Part shown: piece after piece, positions 36,054-45,653 of the stretch
How positions within the stretch are numbered: the stretch's first letter is position 1
Layout: every line of letters starts with the position of its first letter
From: Candidatus Bathyarchaeota archaeon
Lineage (GTDB): Archaea; Thermoproteota; Bathyarchaeia; Bathyarchaeales; Bathycorpusculaceae
DNA: 64,000 nt
Direction of reading: 5' to 3'
Assembly: GCA_026014615.1 (NCBI GenBank)
Contig: JAOZHZ010000028.1
Coordinates: 372,001 to 436,000 of the forward strand
Notes under the pieces: model-generated
Told to the model about the DNA's origin: nothing
The model's database searches: none
The model's input: the letters and a program-made list of their open reading frames with translations, nothing else
Position numbers and translations under genes: made by a program

Positions 36054-37337
36054 CTATTGCTTTGGCTCTATCTTCAGCAGGTTGATTGCGTTCAAAGCCG
36101 AAAACGCTGAGGTTTCCATGCTCGCAACTGACGACTCAACCGCGCTTAAGTAAAACACGCATTTGTCCAGTTGGGTGGGTGGCAGCTTGGTTATGGGCGT
36201 GAATTTGGGGTAGGCAGCCTTCCAAACGTGGTCCCACACTGTGGTGGAGCCGTTTTTGAACAAGCCGCTGAGTGCTTCGTCTTTGAGGGGTTCGGTCGAG
36301 GAAACTGTAACTGTTGTTTCTCCGCCACCATCTTTTTGGATGCCGTACTGCGTTATGACCCCTGAATCTTTTGTGGTCAACACCACGGCAGGCAACTCCG
36401 CTGAGTTTTTTAGACCAAAATATTCTGGGTTTACTGTACCTTGCATTGCCCTTCTGTAAACCGTTTGGTAAGCTGACGGCGACCAACGGGGCACCGAGAA
36501 CCCCTCAAACTCAATCTCCGCAACTTCAAGGGGCACCGCGACAACTACGCAATCAAAAACCGCTGAGTATCTCCGTTGTAGACTCTGTAGGCGCCGTTTG
36601 AGGTTTTTTCTATCCTGTCAAACTTTCTGTCCACATTCAACTGTTACTTTTGAGGTCTCTGCAAGTTTTTTGGGTAAAGCGCTGTTGCCGTCCGCTAAAC
36701 TGTACATCGCACCCGAATAGACGCCTATCAAACTGGAAATGCCCGCAAGCCCGCCTAAATCCGCGTTTTGCGTATAGATGGTTCGCGTGATTGGGGTAAC
36801 CGCTTCATCAATGAAGGCTTGGCTCATACCCGCATCAAGCAGCAACTCGCCAAAGGACGCCGTGTACCATTTGTCAAGCCCCACCGCCTCCAAGAGTTTG
36901 CCGATATCTGTAGGGTTCTTCTGCGCTTCCTGATGAAGTTTAGCAAACTGCTTCTTCGCTTCTCTAATCAGAAGAAACGCCCTTGCCAAACTCAACTTAT
37001 ACTTAGCTAACAGCTCCACGTCAGTAACGGCTGGCTGCTTGTTTGACTTAAAAACAAACTCTGAACCGTTCCAGACCGCGAAGTCACTCTGTTCCCCCAA
37101 ACGATTCACGTTAAGCTCCTCAGTCTTAACGATGCCCTTGATTGTTGGGTTCAGGTCGTTAAAGAAGGCGGCGCCAACCTCCATGTTTCTCTCCGTTGTG
37201 TTCTTGGTTAGAATTCTGCCGCCCAGCCTGTTCTGTGCCTCGTACAGGGTCACTTTTGCGTCTGGAAGGCTTTTTTTGACGAAATATGCTGCTGAACAGC
37301 CGCCGATGCCTGCGCCAACTACTGCTATACGTGTCAT
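36054..37337 (-). pseudogene. Prenylcysteine-oxidase-like FAD protein, frameshifted twice
   Basis: From the ATG of MTRIAVVGAGIGGCSAAYFV the product has the dinucleotide-binding GxGxxG and the FAD motif YEAQNRLGGRIL, then GMSQAFIDEAVTPITRTIYT and SLADGNSALPKKLAE. After VTVECGQKV an extra T (near 36620) shifts the frame, DRIEKTSNGAYRVY continues, then a missing T in a T-run (near 36552) shifts again to FDCVVVAVPLEVAEIEFEGF and PSAYQTVYRRAMQGTVNPEYF. Corrected, it is a single protein of about 427 residues like prenylcysteine lyase/oxidase. Both lesions are in T-runs, so sequencing error is possible. Confidence 0.75.
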
Positions 37338-37489
37338 GTCTGGCTCAGAAAGGTCATGTTTCCAGCCTAGATAAACCTGCATGCAACTAAGTGGGTGAGG
37401 CAAAAGCCGTTGAGCTTCTTGAGGTTTTGGTTGGCTGGGTCAAAAGGTTTAATTCTTTAAGATATGCGGATAGCTTTTGGGTTTTACAA

Positions 37490-37573
37490 ATGGTAAAGCA
37501 CTTGTTTGGACTTGAAGAAGAGAACTGCGAAGACTGCGACTGCGACTGTGAATGCGACGACTGCGAAGAGTAA
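37490..37573 (+). CDS. 27-residue Cys/Asp/Glu-rich microprotein
   Basis: The frame reads MVKHLFGLEEENCEDC then DCDCECDDCEE: six Cys and about eleven acidic residues in the last 17. TTTAAGATATG precedes it as possible promoter sequence. The alternation of Cys with acidic residues suggests metal binding, metallothionein-like in composition only. No Shine-Dalgarno is obvious. It could also be chance, so confidence is modest. Confidence 0.35.
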   Translation: MVKHLFGLEEENCEDCDCDCECDDCEE

Positions 37574-37666
37574 ACGCGAAAAGTGTTTTCTTCTCCCTCT
37601 TCACTTTTTTAGTATGGGCACTATTTAGAAGAACATAATTTATATTGAAGCGTTTCCCCCTACACC

Positions 37667-38626
37667 TTGGAGGATGCCTTCACGCCTTTACCCTTTAGCA
37701 GAACCCTCAGCCAGCGAGAAAAAAGGAATTTTGTACAAACTGTTTCTTTACTTATCGCGATTTCACTAAACAGCGTCTCCACTCGTTTGCGTTATGTGCC
37801 TAAAAGCACGGTAGTTGAAGTGAATAACTCCAAGATGATTCTGTACCCAAAAAAAGGCGCCATACACTTTGACTTGTTTTTGTACAAAAAAAGGGAACCC
37901 ATCTGCACCGAATATCTGCTTAACTCGGGCATCCTAAAAGAAGGTGACGTAGCCCTAGACATAGGAGCAAACATCGGCTACTACGCACTTACTGAATCAA
38001 GAATTGTAGGTGAAAAAGGAAAAGTCTATGCTGTAGAGCCAGTTCAAGAAAACTTTGATCTACTCAAGAAAAACGTTACCCTAAACAGCCTGAAAAACGT
38101 GGGCAGTTTCAGGTTTGCTTTTGGCGGCTCTACGAAGCGAGGTAAAATTTACGTTTCAGAATCAGTTAACCTCTGCGCCATGGACAAAGACTCCGTTGGC
38201 GGAGTGATTGTGGGCGAGGAGGATGTTCAAGTTGAAACCGTAGATTCATTTCTTAAGGATAAGCAGTATCCGCAACTTATCCGTATGGACGTGGAAGGGT
38301 ACGAATACGAAATCTTCAAAGGCATGCCTAAAACCCTCAAAGGCGACGTTCGAATCCTAATTGAACTGCATCCCCGAATTTTACGTGAAAAATTGGATGC
38401 ACTGTTTCAAATTTTGGAGCAAAACAACTTTCGAGTCAGATTCGCAGTTTTCGAAAACAAAGTACGCTATAATTGGGCGCTAATGTCATTGATGAGGAAA
38501 GGTGGCGAAAAAATGCCTCTCACCTACGAAAACATTTCGCTGCAGCAGCTAAGAAAGCTCATGGACGAAAACATCGAGTTAGACCCAAACGTGATTTTCG
38601 AGAAAACACCTGCAACACCAGACTAG
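37667..38626 (+). CDS. FkbM-family SAM-dependent methyltransferase
   Basis: 319 residues from a TTG start; later starts are possible. The core is DVALDIGANIGYYALTESRI (SAM-binding DxGAxxG), KVYAVEPVQENFDLLKKNV, LIRMDVEGYEYEIFKGMP (typical FkbM D-x-E-G) and ILIELHPRIL. FkbM enzymes methylate sugars and other glycoconjugates, so a surface-glycan role is plausible. The N-terminal 50 residues are outside the domain. It converges on the SRP RNA gene. Confidence 0.88.
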   Translation: MEDAFTPLPFSRTLSQREKRNFVQTVSLLIAISLNSVSTRLRYVPKSTVVEVNNSKMILYPKKGAIHFDLFLYKKREPICTEYLLNSGILKEGDVALDIGANIGYYALTESRIVGEKGKVYAVEPVQENFDLLKKNVTLNSLKNVGSFRFAFGGSTKRGKIYVSESVNLCAMDKDSVGGVIVGEEDVQVETVDSFLKDKQYPQLIRMDVEGYEYEIFKGMPKTLKGDVRILIELHPRILREKLDALFQILEQNNFRVRFAVFENKVRYNWALMSLMRKGGEKMPLTYENISLQQLRKLMDENIELDPNVIFEKTPATPD

Positions 38627-38720
38627 TTTTTTCCCAATATATCCTTCTCCTAACGAAATGGGGTGCCGAGCAGGTTTTTGAGTCTTCAAAGGTTTTACTA
38701 AAAATGAATTGTTTGAAGTA

Positions 38721-39037
38721 GCGATGGGTCACAGAGGTTTGACGCCTAGACTCCGAATGGCACCTCAAGTCTTACGCTCTTACCCGCGACCCCTTGTGCG
38801 CTGCACGTCCAAACTTAGGTTGCTCTCTCCCGAGCCTAGCCAGATTCGCCTGGTGAACCCCGAAGACGATTGCCCTACGGAAACCGCTCGGAAACCGCCA
38901 GCCTCAAGGGACGGATAGTCAATGTTTCGGAAATGAGGGTCCAGACGGCCTTTTGCGCCTCAGCCTTTGATGTCGGCCCGTCGTGTAGAGGGTTTACGGT
39001 TCAAGGGACCCCTACCCCCCCGCCTAAGACCCATCGC
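38721..39037 (-). ncRNA. Signal recognition particle RNA (7S, archaeal)
   Basis: Ends pair perfectly: GCGATGGGTC (5', minus strand, 39037-39028) with GACCCATCGC (3', 38730-38721), as helix 1/5 closure in archaea. The 5' domain has the GGGGGGG...GGGGTCCC pattern of helices 3 and 4. The helix 8 core reads GGCTCGGGAGAGAGCAACC, matching the SRP54-binding tetraloop and AGCA-ACC loop. Length 317 nt is typical. On the minus strand CTATTAAAGA, about 26 bp upstream (near 39059-39068), is a TATA box. Works with SRP19 and SRP54 in membrane protein targeting. Confidence 0.92.
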
Positions 39038-39069
39038 CATCAAATGAAACCAAAGTTTGGTCTTTAATA

Positions 39070-39475
39070 GTTTGCTTTTTTCTTTGCCCGATTACGGGTG
39101 TACAAAAATGAGTTGCTTGAGGATGGGCGGTTTGGAAAAAAGTTGCTGGGCGACAACGAAGGTCGGCTGAGACCTGCGACCAAAGGAGAGAGGAAATGAA
39201 ACGTTACCAAAAACTAGTTATACGTCAAATCTTACCAGCCTTCGCGTCGCCTACCCTTTTTTCAACGCTTAAGAGGGAAACAAAGTCGGTTGGTCTAGAC
39301 TGCTTTTGCGCTTTTTTTGGGCATTCGCCTCCATTTTTTTCTGTTTCTACCTATGCCTATGAGCCTATTAATCGATTTTCCAGAATCAATGCCAAAACAT
39401 TTCAAAATTATACCCAAATTAGAAGTCAAAGATGAACGGGCAACATCAAAAACATGTACCCTTTCAAAAATGAAG
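39070..39475. other. Gene-poor region between SRP RNA and PrsW-like gene
   Basis: No convincing gene. There is a small hairpin (GGTCG...CGACC, near 39161-39182) followed by GGAGAGAGGAAATG, a good ribosome-binding site and ATG (39196), but the reading frame behind it has no protein-like features. T-rich tracts lie near 39310-39350. Confidence 0.4.
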
Positions 39476-40102
39476 TTACTTGATTTCTTCTTGGAGTTCG
39501 GGTTGGGTCACCTCCACGGTAGCGAAGTCGGTTTCAACGATTTTCTCTGTGGTTTTGTCATGAAGATACCACGATGCATAAAGTGTAATTGCCAGAATAA
39601 TAACGGTGGTCGGCACCACTGTGGATCCAACTACGGCAAAGAAGTTATTTAAAAAATGCAACGCCACAGCCACCAGATAGAAAGGTAGAGGTCGTTTAGT
39701 TGCGATGCCGTAGGCAGCTATTGATGCACTTGCAGGATGAAAAAACAACCCTGCAATTCGGGCAGGAACAACTTGCGGTCCATAGGTTGCCCCGTAAGTT
39801 ATGAACTCCACGATGCCAAAGCCTAAACCCACGCATAAGGCAAGATTAAAAATGGACCTCTGGGTTTCTCCATGCCTGTAGAATAGGGGAAAAATTTTGG
39901 AGAACTCTTCAACAACGGGTGCAAACACGATAACTGTGATTACGCTTATGTCAACGGCGGAAAGCCCTATCAGAAGGGGATTTGTAGTTTGCTGCACAAA
40001 CAGAGTCAAAGGCACGCTTACGATGGCGCCTGAAAGGACAAAAAACAGCAGTTCACTATGGCTAGGCCTATGAAGCCTAATAGTAACGTGGTTATTGACC
40101 AT
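39476..40102 (-). CDS. PrsW/CPBP-like intramembrane metalloprotease
   Basis: 208 residues with about six membrane helices. The catalytic pattern is visible: APVVEEFSKIFPLF (EE motif), GLGFGIVEFITYG (second Glu), GLFFHPASASI and VALHFLNNFFAV (two His). These match the PrsW (M82)-type family of membrane proteases, which cleave membrane-anchored regulators in bacteria. The substrate here is unknown. The C-terminal 35 residues are acidic and cytoplasmic. Confidence 0.78.
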   Translation of the reverse strand: MVNNHVTIRLHRPSHSELLFFVLSGAIVSVPLTLFVQQTTNPLLIGLSAVDISVITVIVFAPVVEEFSKIFPLFYRHGETQRSIFNLALCVGLGFGIVEFITYGATYGPQVVPARIAGLFFHPASASIAAYGIATKRPLPFYLVAVALHFLNNFFAVVGSTVVPTTVIILAITLYASWYLHDKTTEKIVETDFATVEVTQPELQEEIK

Positions 40103-40313
40103 GCTTTCTCTCTCATAACAACGTGGTTTAGAATTGGATTAAGCGGATAAAACTCTAAGTAGACCCTTCTTGCGGCGTTATTTAACCATTTCTTACCCCC
40201 GTAACAACCAGTTCTAGACTTCAAGCTGTTTCAGCTTGTTTTGGTTTGGCTTGCGCGAAGAGTTATTTACCGTCGCTACAGGTATATTGGTTCAGAAAGA
40301 CGTGTGACTTGCC

Positions 40314-42365
40314 TTGCCAAAAAAAGACTTCACAAGCTTTGACCTTTACGCTGTAGTTCAAGAACTCAAAACCAAAATAGTCGACGCTAGAGTAAACAAC
40401 GTTTACCAGTTAGACTCCAAGACCCTGCTTTTCAAGCTGCACAAAGTAAACGAACCACCGATTCAGCTTGTTTTAGAGGCAGGCAGAAGACTACACCTAA
40501 CCAATTACGCGCTTGAAAAGCCTCCTGCGCCTCCCGCGTTCTGCATGACCCTGCGTAAGTACCTGCCCGGCGGCTGGCTAAGTGGCGTGGAGCAACACGA
40601 ATTTGAACGGGTTGTTGTCTTTCAGTTCCGCGCCCGAGACGGTAACCTGAAGCTTATTTTGGAGCTCTTCGGCGAAGGCAACATCATCCTGACTAAGGAG
40701 GGTGGCGAGATTTTGCAGGCGATGTTCTTTAAGCGGATGCGCGACCGCAACATCGTCCGAAAAGAAGCCTACCAAATGCCCCCATCCAACTCCAAAAACC
40801 CTTTCGCCGTCACTGAGGCAGAGTTAGAGGCTGGGTTGAAGGCTGCTGGCGCTGCAGAGGTTGTTCGGGCGCTTGTCCGTTTTCTTGGTGTAGGCGGATT
40901 GTACGCGGAGGAACTACTGCAAAGGACAGGCGTCGAAAAAACAAAACCCTGCGACACGTTAACCACGGAGGACGTAAAATCAATTTTTGGCGCCCTGCAA
41001 GGCTTGCTTTCAGCGTTTTCTGGACAAACACTGGAGCCAAACATCGTCCTTGACGACGCAGATGGCTTTGTGAACGTGGCGCCCGTAAAGCTAAAGCGTT
41101 ACGAGGGTTTTAAGCAGCAATCTTACGGCAGCTTCAACGAGGCATTGGACGAGTTCTACGTGAGGGTTACAGCAGCCGAAAAAGCCGTTGCTGGCATTGA
41201 TGTAGGACAGTTTAGGCGAGAAGCCGAACGGCTGAAACGGATGATTGCCGAGCAGGAACAAGCTTTGGTGGATGAAGACCGAAAAACGGCAGTTGACAAA
41301 CGAATCGGCGACACCGTCTACGAGCATTTAGCTGACCTACAGGTGTTGCTTGAGCGGTTTGCGGCTACTTGGCGCAAAGGTGAAGACTTGCAAAGTGTTG
41401 TTTCCCTTGTGAAGGCGGCAAAACAAGCAGGTAACCCCACGGCATCATGGTTTGAGTCGTTTGACAGCCGCAACCTAGCCGTAAACGTGCGCGTAGGCGA
41501 GTTCACGTTTAGTTTGAGCCTGCGAAAGAGCATCTATGAAAACGCCGCTGAATTCTATAACCGTGGCAAACGGGCTAAACAGAAAATGGCAAGCGTCGTG
41601 TCTGCGCTGGAAGATTCCCGAAAGAAACTAGCCGCCATCGAAAAGCAGTTGAGCAAAGTTGAAGCCCTGAAAACCGCGGCGCCAGCAGAAGCCCTTGAGG
41701 AACTTGAGTCACGCAAAGTGCAGAGTAAAGAGTGGTTTGAAAAGTTCCGTTGGTTCCGCTCCAGCGAAGGCTTTTTGGTGGTTGCAGGCAAAGACGTAGT
41801 TAGTAACGAAGTGTTAATCAAGAAACACACGGACCCGTACGACGTGGTCTTCCACGTGGACATTGTTGGGTCACCTTTCGCAGTCATAAAAACCGCGGGC
41901 AAAGAACCCGGAGAAGCCACGCTGCAGCAGACAGCCGAATTCGCAGCCGACTACTCACGGGCGTGGCGGGAAGGCATGGGCGCCGCGGATGTTTACTGGG
42001 TTAAACCTGAACAGCTCAGCAAAAGTGGGCCTTCAGGGGAATTTGTGCCTCGCGGCGCGTTCATGGTTAACGGAAAACGTAGCTGGCTGCGTGGTATGCC
42101 TTTGCGTTTTGCGTTGGGCATAACGGAAGGTGAAGAGCCAATGTTCATCGGTGGACCCGTAGACGCAGTGAAAGCACTAACGAAGGTTTGTTTGGTTCTG
42201 GTTCCGGGTGACTTGTCTGGGAAGGATTTTCTTAAGCAGGTTTTGCGGTCGCTGCTGCTGAAGCTGCCTAAAGAGCAGCGGGAAAAACTCGGCAAAACCT
42301 CCATCGAGGACATCAGGGAGTTTGTGCCCTACGCGAAGGGGCGGGTTGCTCCAAATCAATACTAA
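40314..42365 (+). CDS. rqcH: RqcH/NEMF-family ribosome quality control protein
   Basis: 683 residues from a TTG start (PKKDFTSFDLYAVVQELK). NFACT-N domain to about residue 200 (KIVDARVNNVYQLDSKTLLF, PPAPPAFCMTLRKYLPGG), a helix-hairpin-helix region, a long coiled coil (residues about 300-490) and the NFACT-R domain (FRWFRSSEGFLVVAGKD and NEVLIKKHTDPYDVVFHVD). It binds obstructed large ribosomal subunits and recruits tRNA(Ala) for tailing of stalled chains in characterised homologues. Length is normal. The gene is intact. Confidence 0.93.
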   Translation: MPKKDFTSFDLYAVVQELKTKIVDARVNNVYQLDSKTLLFKLHKVNEPPIQLVLEAGRRLHLTNYALEKPPAPPAFCMTLRKYLPGGWLSGVEQHEFERVVVFQFRARDGNLKLILELFGEGNIILTKEGGEILQAMFFKRMRDRNIVRKEAYQMPPSNSKNPFAVTEAELEAGLKAAGAAEVVRALVRFLGVGGLYAEELLQRTGVEKTKPCDTLTTEDVKSIFGALQGLLSAFSGQTLEPNIVLDDADGFVNVAPVKLKRYEGFKQQSYGSFNEALDEFYVRVTAAEKAVAGIDVGQFRREAERLKRMIAEQEQALVDEDRKTAVDKRIGDTVYEHLADLQVLLERFAATWRKGEDLQSVVSLVKAAKQAGNPTASWFESFDSRNLAVNVRVGEFTFSLSLRKSIYENAAEFYNRGKRAKQKMASVVSALEDSRKKLAAIEKQLSKVEALKTAAPAEALEELESRKVQSKEWFEKFRWFRSSEGFLVVAGKDVVSNEVLIKKHTDPYDVVFHVDIVGSPFAVIKTAGKEPGEATLQQTAEFAADYSRAWREGMGAADVYWVKPEQLSKSGPSGEFVPRGAFMVNGKRSWLRGMPLRFALGITEGEEPMFIGGPVDAVKALTKVCLVLVPGDLSGKDFLKQVLRSLLLKLPKEQREKLGKTSIEDIREFVPYAKGRVAPNQY

Positions 42366-42829
42366 TAGAGACTGTTAAAGGGTGGATTTCCAATTTTTGC
42401 CTCCATGTTTATTAGTAATTAAACAAGTACAGTAGTGCTGTTGCAAAACTTGCTAGCGGTTGATGCGGCACCCATTTTCTGTTATAGCGGAACTTGGTAA
42501 CTAATCAGTTAGAATTAAAACAACAAAAATCAGCAATCAGTTGATGGTATTGAATACACATAACTTCGTAGAAGATATCGCCATACCTGCCCTTGGCAAA
42601 CTACCTACAGTCGTCCAGAAAATCTATCTTGTCTACTTTGCTCCTGAACTATTGCTGTTAGCAACTATCTTCGGATACTAATTTTAATTTCATTTCCAGA
42701 ACCCATTTACTCAGTTTACTCATTTTGGAAACGTCTTTTTCTGGTTGAATCCGTCAAAGGCGTTGCTGACCGTTACGTCTCGCAAGATATAAAAACGTAA
42801 ACTGCGCGTCTTGTACAGAGGCACCTGAA
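42366..42829. promoter_or_regulatory. Intergenic region upstream of transglutaminase-like gene
   Basis: No gene in 464 bases. ATATAAAA at 42787-42794 is a clear TATA box, about 40 bases before the downstream ATG. CTAATCAGTTAG near 42500 is a short dyad. The remainder is AT-rich and unremarkable. Confidence 0.45.
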
Positions 42830-43843
42830 ATGAAGAAGTTCACCTTGGCCTTTTCCGCGGTCATAATTATTGCTTCTCTTACGTTGGCGATGTTTCTGAG
42901 TTTAAATGCCGCAAATACGCAAAACTCTGGAGACGCCAGCGATTTAACCAAGCTGCAAGAGGAGTATGAGGAACTGCAGGAGAAATATTATGCTTTGTTG
43001 GGGAATTTTAGTGCCTTGGAATACGATTACCAGAGCATTTTGCTGCAGAACCCTTTTTCAGTGCCTAATCCTTCGGGTTCAGGGTCAGCGGACACGCAGC
43101 AGATGCTTTCCCGTTATCAGGCGCTGCAGCAGATGTACATTAGCCTGCAAAACGAGTATAATCAGTATGTGGCGGATTACGAGAAGCTGAAAAGTATAAC
43201 GGATCAGCGGCTTATGCGGGGTGACCTTAAATCCCTAATTACGCCTAATAACCCTGAAGTTATGAATCTCACTTACAGCATCACTGGTAAAGTTGGAAAC
43301 ACCACTGACCCCAACGCGTACTGGAAAGACATCAAAGCCATCTACGACTGGGTAAACACCAACATAGAATACCGCGACGACGGCTTATACCCAATTCTGC
43401 CTGAAACCCCCGCGGAAGCAATAACTGAAGGGCTACAGCAGACGGATCAAACCGCTCAGTTACCAAACGAAACCCTGCATGTCAGGATGGGGGACTGCGA
43501 GGACATCGCGGCTCTGTTAACCTCCATGATACGGTCATACTTCAGCAACCAGTTTCTGGTAGAGTGCATCTGGATTACTGGGCAAAACGCAGGTCACGTT
43601 GCAGTTGTGATTCCTTTTAGCGGTGACCAAATTGTAATCTTGGATCCAATACGCGACTACTACAGCCACGACACCTTGGGCAACATCGCGTTAAACACGA
43701 TTTCCTCGGAGATTTACAATTGGATGCAGATTTGGCGTCCATCACTGGGCAACGATGTACACGTTTACCGCGTCTTTAGCGACTACATGGACCAGTACTT
43801 TGACGATACAGAAGAATACATCAACTGGATGTACAACCGCTAA
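42830..43843 (+). CDS. Exported transglutaminase-like (papain-fold) protein
   Basis: 337 residues. N-terminal signal anchor (VIIIASLTLAMFLSL), coiled coil (residues about 40-125, QEEYEELQEKYYALLGN), then a transglutaminase-like core. IKAIYDWVNTNIEYRDDG precedes the catalytic Cys in MGDCEDIAALLTSMIRS, His in NAGHVAVVIPF and Asp in IVILDPIRDYY. Archaeal members are likely cysteine peptidases or amidases at the cell surface. Monocistronic with its own TATA box. Confidence 0.85.
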   Translation: MKKFTLAFSAVIIIASLTLAMFLSLNAANTQNSGDASDLTKLQEEYEELQEKYYALLGNFSALEYDYQSILLQNPFSVPNPSGSGSADTQQMLSRYQALQQMYISLQNEYNQYVADYEKLKSITDQRLMRGDLKSLITPNNPEVMNLTYSITGKVGNTTDPNAYWKDIKAIYDWVNTNIEYRDDGLYPILPETPAEAITEGLQQTDQTAQLPNETLHVRMGDCEDIAALLTSMIRSYFSNQFLVECIWITGQNAGHVAVVIPFSGDQIVILDPIRDYYSHDTLGNIALNTISSEIYNWMQIWRPSLGNDVHVYRVFSDYMDQYFDDTEEYINWMYNR

Positions 43844-44090
43844 CCCCCTTCTCTATCCAACTCCTTCGCCGTTTTCCCTGACCGCGTTAGAATTTTTCAA
43901 TGCAGAAACAGAAAATTAGCTCAACGGACGTCCCAGAAAACAGTGGAATTTACAAAAGGACAGGCAAAACACCGTCTCAGAATTGCAAATCAGCTTTAGT
44001 TGTGTTTTGTTCACCCAAATTGTTACAGACCCATACAGTTATAACATAGAAAACGAAAGTAATTTTAGGATACTTTTTAGGTTGGGACGT

Positions 44091-45551
44091 ATGTCTAACT
44101 CTGTTTCTTACCAGGTTCATGCTGACATTCCACCAAGCTACTTTGCTAAGCTGTTTGACTTCATTTACAAACAGTACTTGGCGCCGCAAAGGCAACGATT
44201 TTCCAACCTTGAAAAACAAACTACCCTTACCACTCAACAAATTACGTACACGGTACTTGACAGGCAAGGAAATGAAACTGTTCAAGTTCTACTCTCAGCT
44301 GGTGACCAAACCATAAACGTCACCATAACACCATTAGACCCAGAAACACCCCAAACAACCATAAACGAAGCCGAACAAGACATAATCATCGCAACCAGAA
44401 TTTTTGAAGAAAAAGCCCGCAAAGCAACATGGTACTTTGCATGGCGCGAAGGCGAAAACATCGTACCTGAAAAAGTCAAAGAAAAAGAAAAAAGTTTCAG
44501 GCGCCTCTTCTTAGAAACGCAAATCCTCTTCTTTGTCGTTTTCATCGTTTTGGGCATGGCGCTCTTTCTAGTAGTTTTCAGCGTTTACCCCGAATGGTTC
44601 TGGATTGCACCGCTTGTTTTAATCGCCGTACAGTTCGCCTTTGTCTTTTTCAGCAACAGAATCATCGCCCGCACAGGAGACTGGACAATAACCCCACAGA
44701 ATCCCATAATACACTTTCTTGAATACCACCTGCCCGTTGGCGCCTTTCGAACCCTTGACGACTTCAAACAAACTCCTCCCGCGCAGTTGGCAGCCATAAA
44801 ACGCGAAGTTTATGAAGAAATCATCGCTGAACGGGGTGAAATCGACTGTTTTCACGCTGGAAAAATCTTCAACAAATACAACGTTTCATGCAACGAAAAT
44901 CTGCTAGTGGCCAAAAAAATTAACGTTTACGAACTCGTCAAGAAAGTCGCCGATAAATTCGGTTACAAAGTTCCAAAAATCGTTGTCTCCAACACTATGA
45001 CCCCAAACGCAGCTGCGTCAGGACCAAGCCCAAGCAGAGGAATTGTGCTGATAACCACTGGGCTGCTGGTGCAGCTGGAAGAACCCGAAATCATAAGCGT
45101 ACTTGGACACGAATTTGGACACCTAAAAGGCAGAGACCCACTTATCCTGTACGCCTTAGTCAGCGCAGAATTTCTCTTTCGGTTTTACGTGCTCTTCATG
45201 TTCTTCCCCGTAGTTTTTGTGAGCTTACTGTTTTTTGTGTACTTCTGGGCGGTGATGACCGTTATATTTTTCATCGCCAAATTCTTCGAAGCCAGAGCCG
45301 ACCTCACATCCGCCATCATGATGGGGCAACCTAACGCTCTGGCAACTGCGCTGGAAAAAATAGGCTTTCAACGTTTACTTTTCGAACGTACTCCAAACTT
45401 TCGACTGCAAGAATGGATCGGGTTAGATAGCCACCCACCCATTTACTGGCGTGTCGCACGCATGCAAGAACTAGAAGAACCAGTTGAAATCAAGCATCCC
45501 TTGATTACCAGCATCAAAGAAGTTTTCAGAGGCTTAACGCAGTCACTGTAA
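44091..45551 (+). CDS. M48-family membrane metalloprotease with N-terminal extension
   Basis: 486 residues from the ATG of MSNSVSYQVHADIPP; upstream in-frame sequence is AT-rich leader. The first 125 residues form a separate mixed domain. A helical hairpin (LFFVVFIVLGMALFLVVFS, WIAPLVLIAVQFAFVFF) then leads to the protease: residues 340-344 are HEFGH in VLGHEFGHLKGRDPL, with a third ligand in FEARADLTSA. HtpX/Ste24-like zinc proteases degrade membrane proteins. The N-terminal extension is unusual for HtpX. TATA-like AATTTTAGGATAC lies near 44060. Confidence 0.85.
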   Translation: MSNSVSYQVHADIPPSYFAKLFDFIYKQYLAPQRQRFSNLEKQTTLTTQQITYTVLDRQGNETVQVLLSAGDQTINVTITPLDPETPQTTINEAEQDIIIATRIFEEKARKATWYFAWREGENIVPEKVKEKEKSFRRLFLETQILFFVVFIVLGMALFLVVFSVYPEWFWIAPLVLIAVQFAFVFFSNRIIARTGDWTITPQNPIIHFLEYHLPVGAFRTLDDFKQTPPAQLAAIKREVYEEIIAERGEIDCFHAGKIFNKYNVSCNENLLVAKKINVYELVKKVADKFGYKVPKIVVSNTMTPNAAASGPSPSRGIVLITTGLLVQLEEPEIISVLGHEFGHLKGRDPLILYALVSAEFLFRFYVLFMFFPVVFVSLLFFVYFWAVMTVIFFIAKFFEARADLTSAIMMGQPNALATALEKIGFQRLLFERTPNFRLQEWIGLDSHPPIYWRVARMQELEEPVEIKHPLITSIKEVFRGLTQSL

Positions 45552-45653
45552 CAACTAAACCGACAGGCACAAACATACATAACCATACAAAAAAGAAATA
45601 AACCCTAACGCCATTTAGCTCCCCCCAGAGGACCACGGAGGAAAACCCCCGCC

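Noticed and set aside
37391..37489. N-terminal 33-codon extension of the Cys-rich microprotein
   Set aside because: No start signal and no similarity in character to the acidic Cys-rich part; the shorter ATG form is kept.
38709..39067. Plus-strand frames at 38709-38918 and 38870-39067
   Set aside because: They are antisense to the SRP RNA, and their composition reflects the RNA.
39196..39652. Two overlapping plus-strand frames after the SRP RNA, the first with a good GGAGAGAGG site
   Set aside because: Sequences look random and the second runs antisense through the PrsW-like gene.
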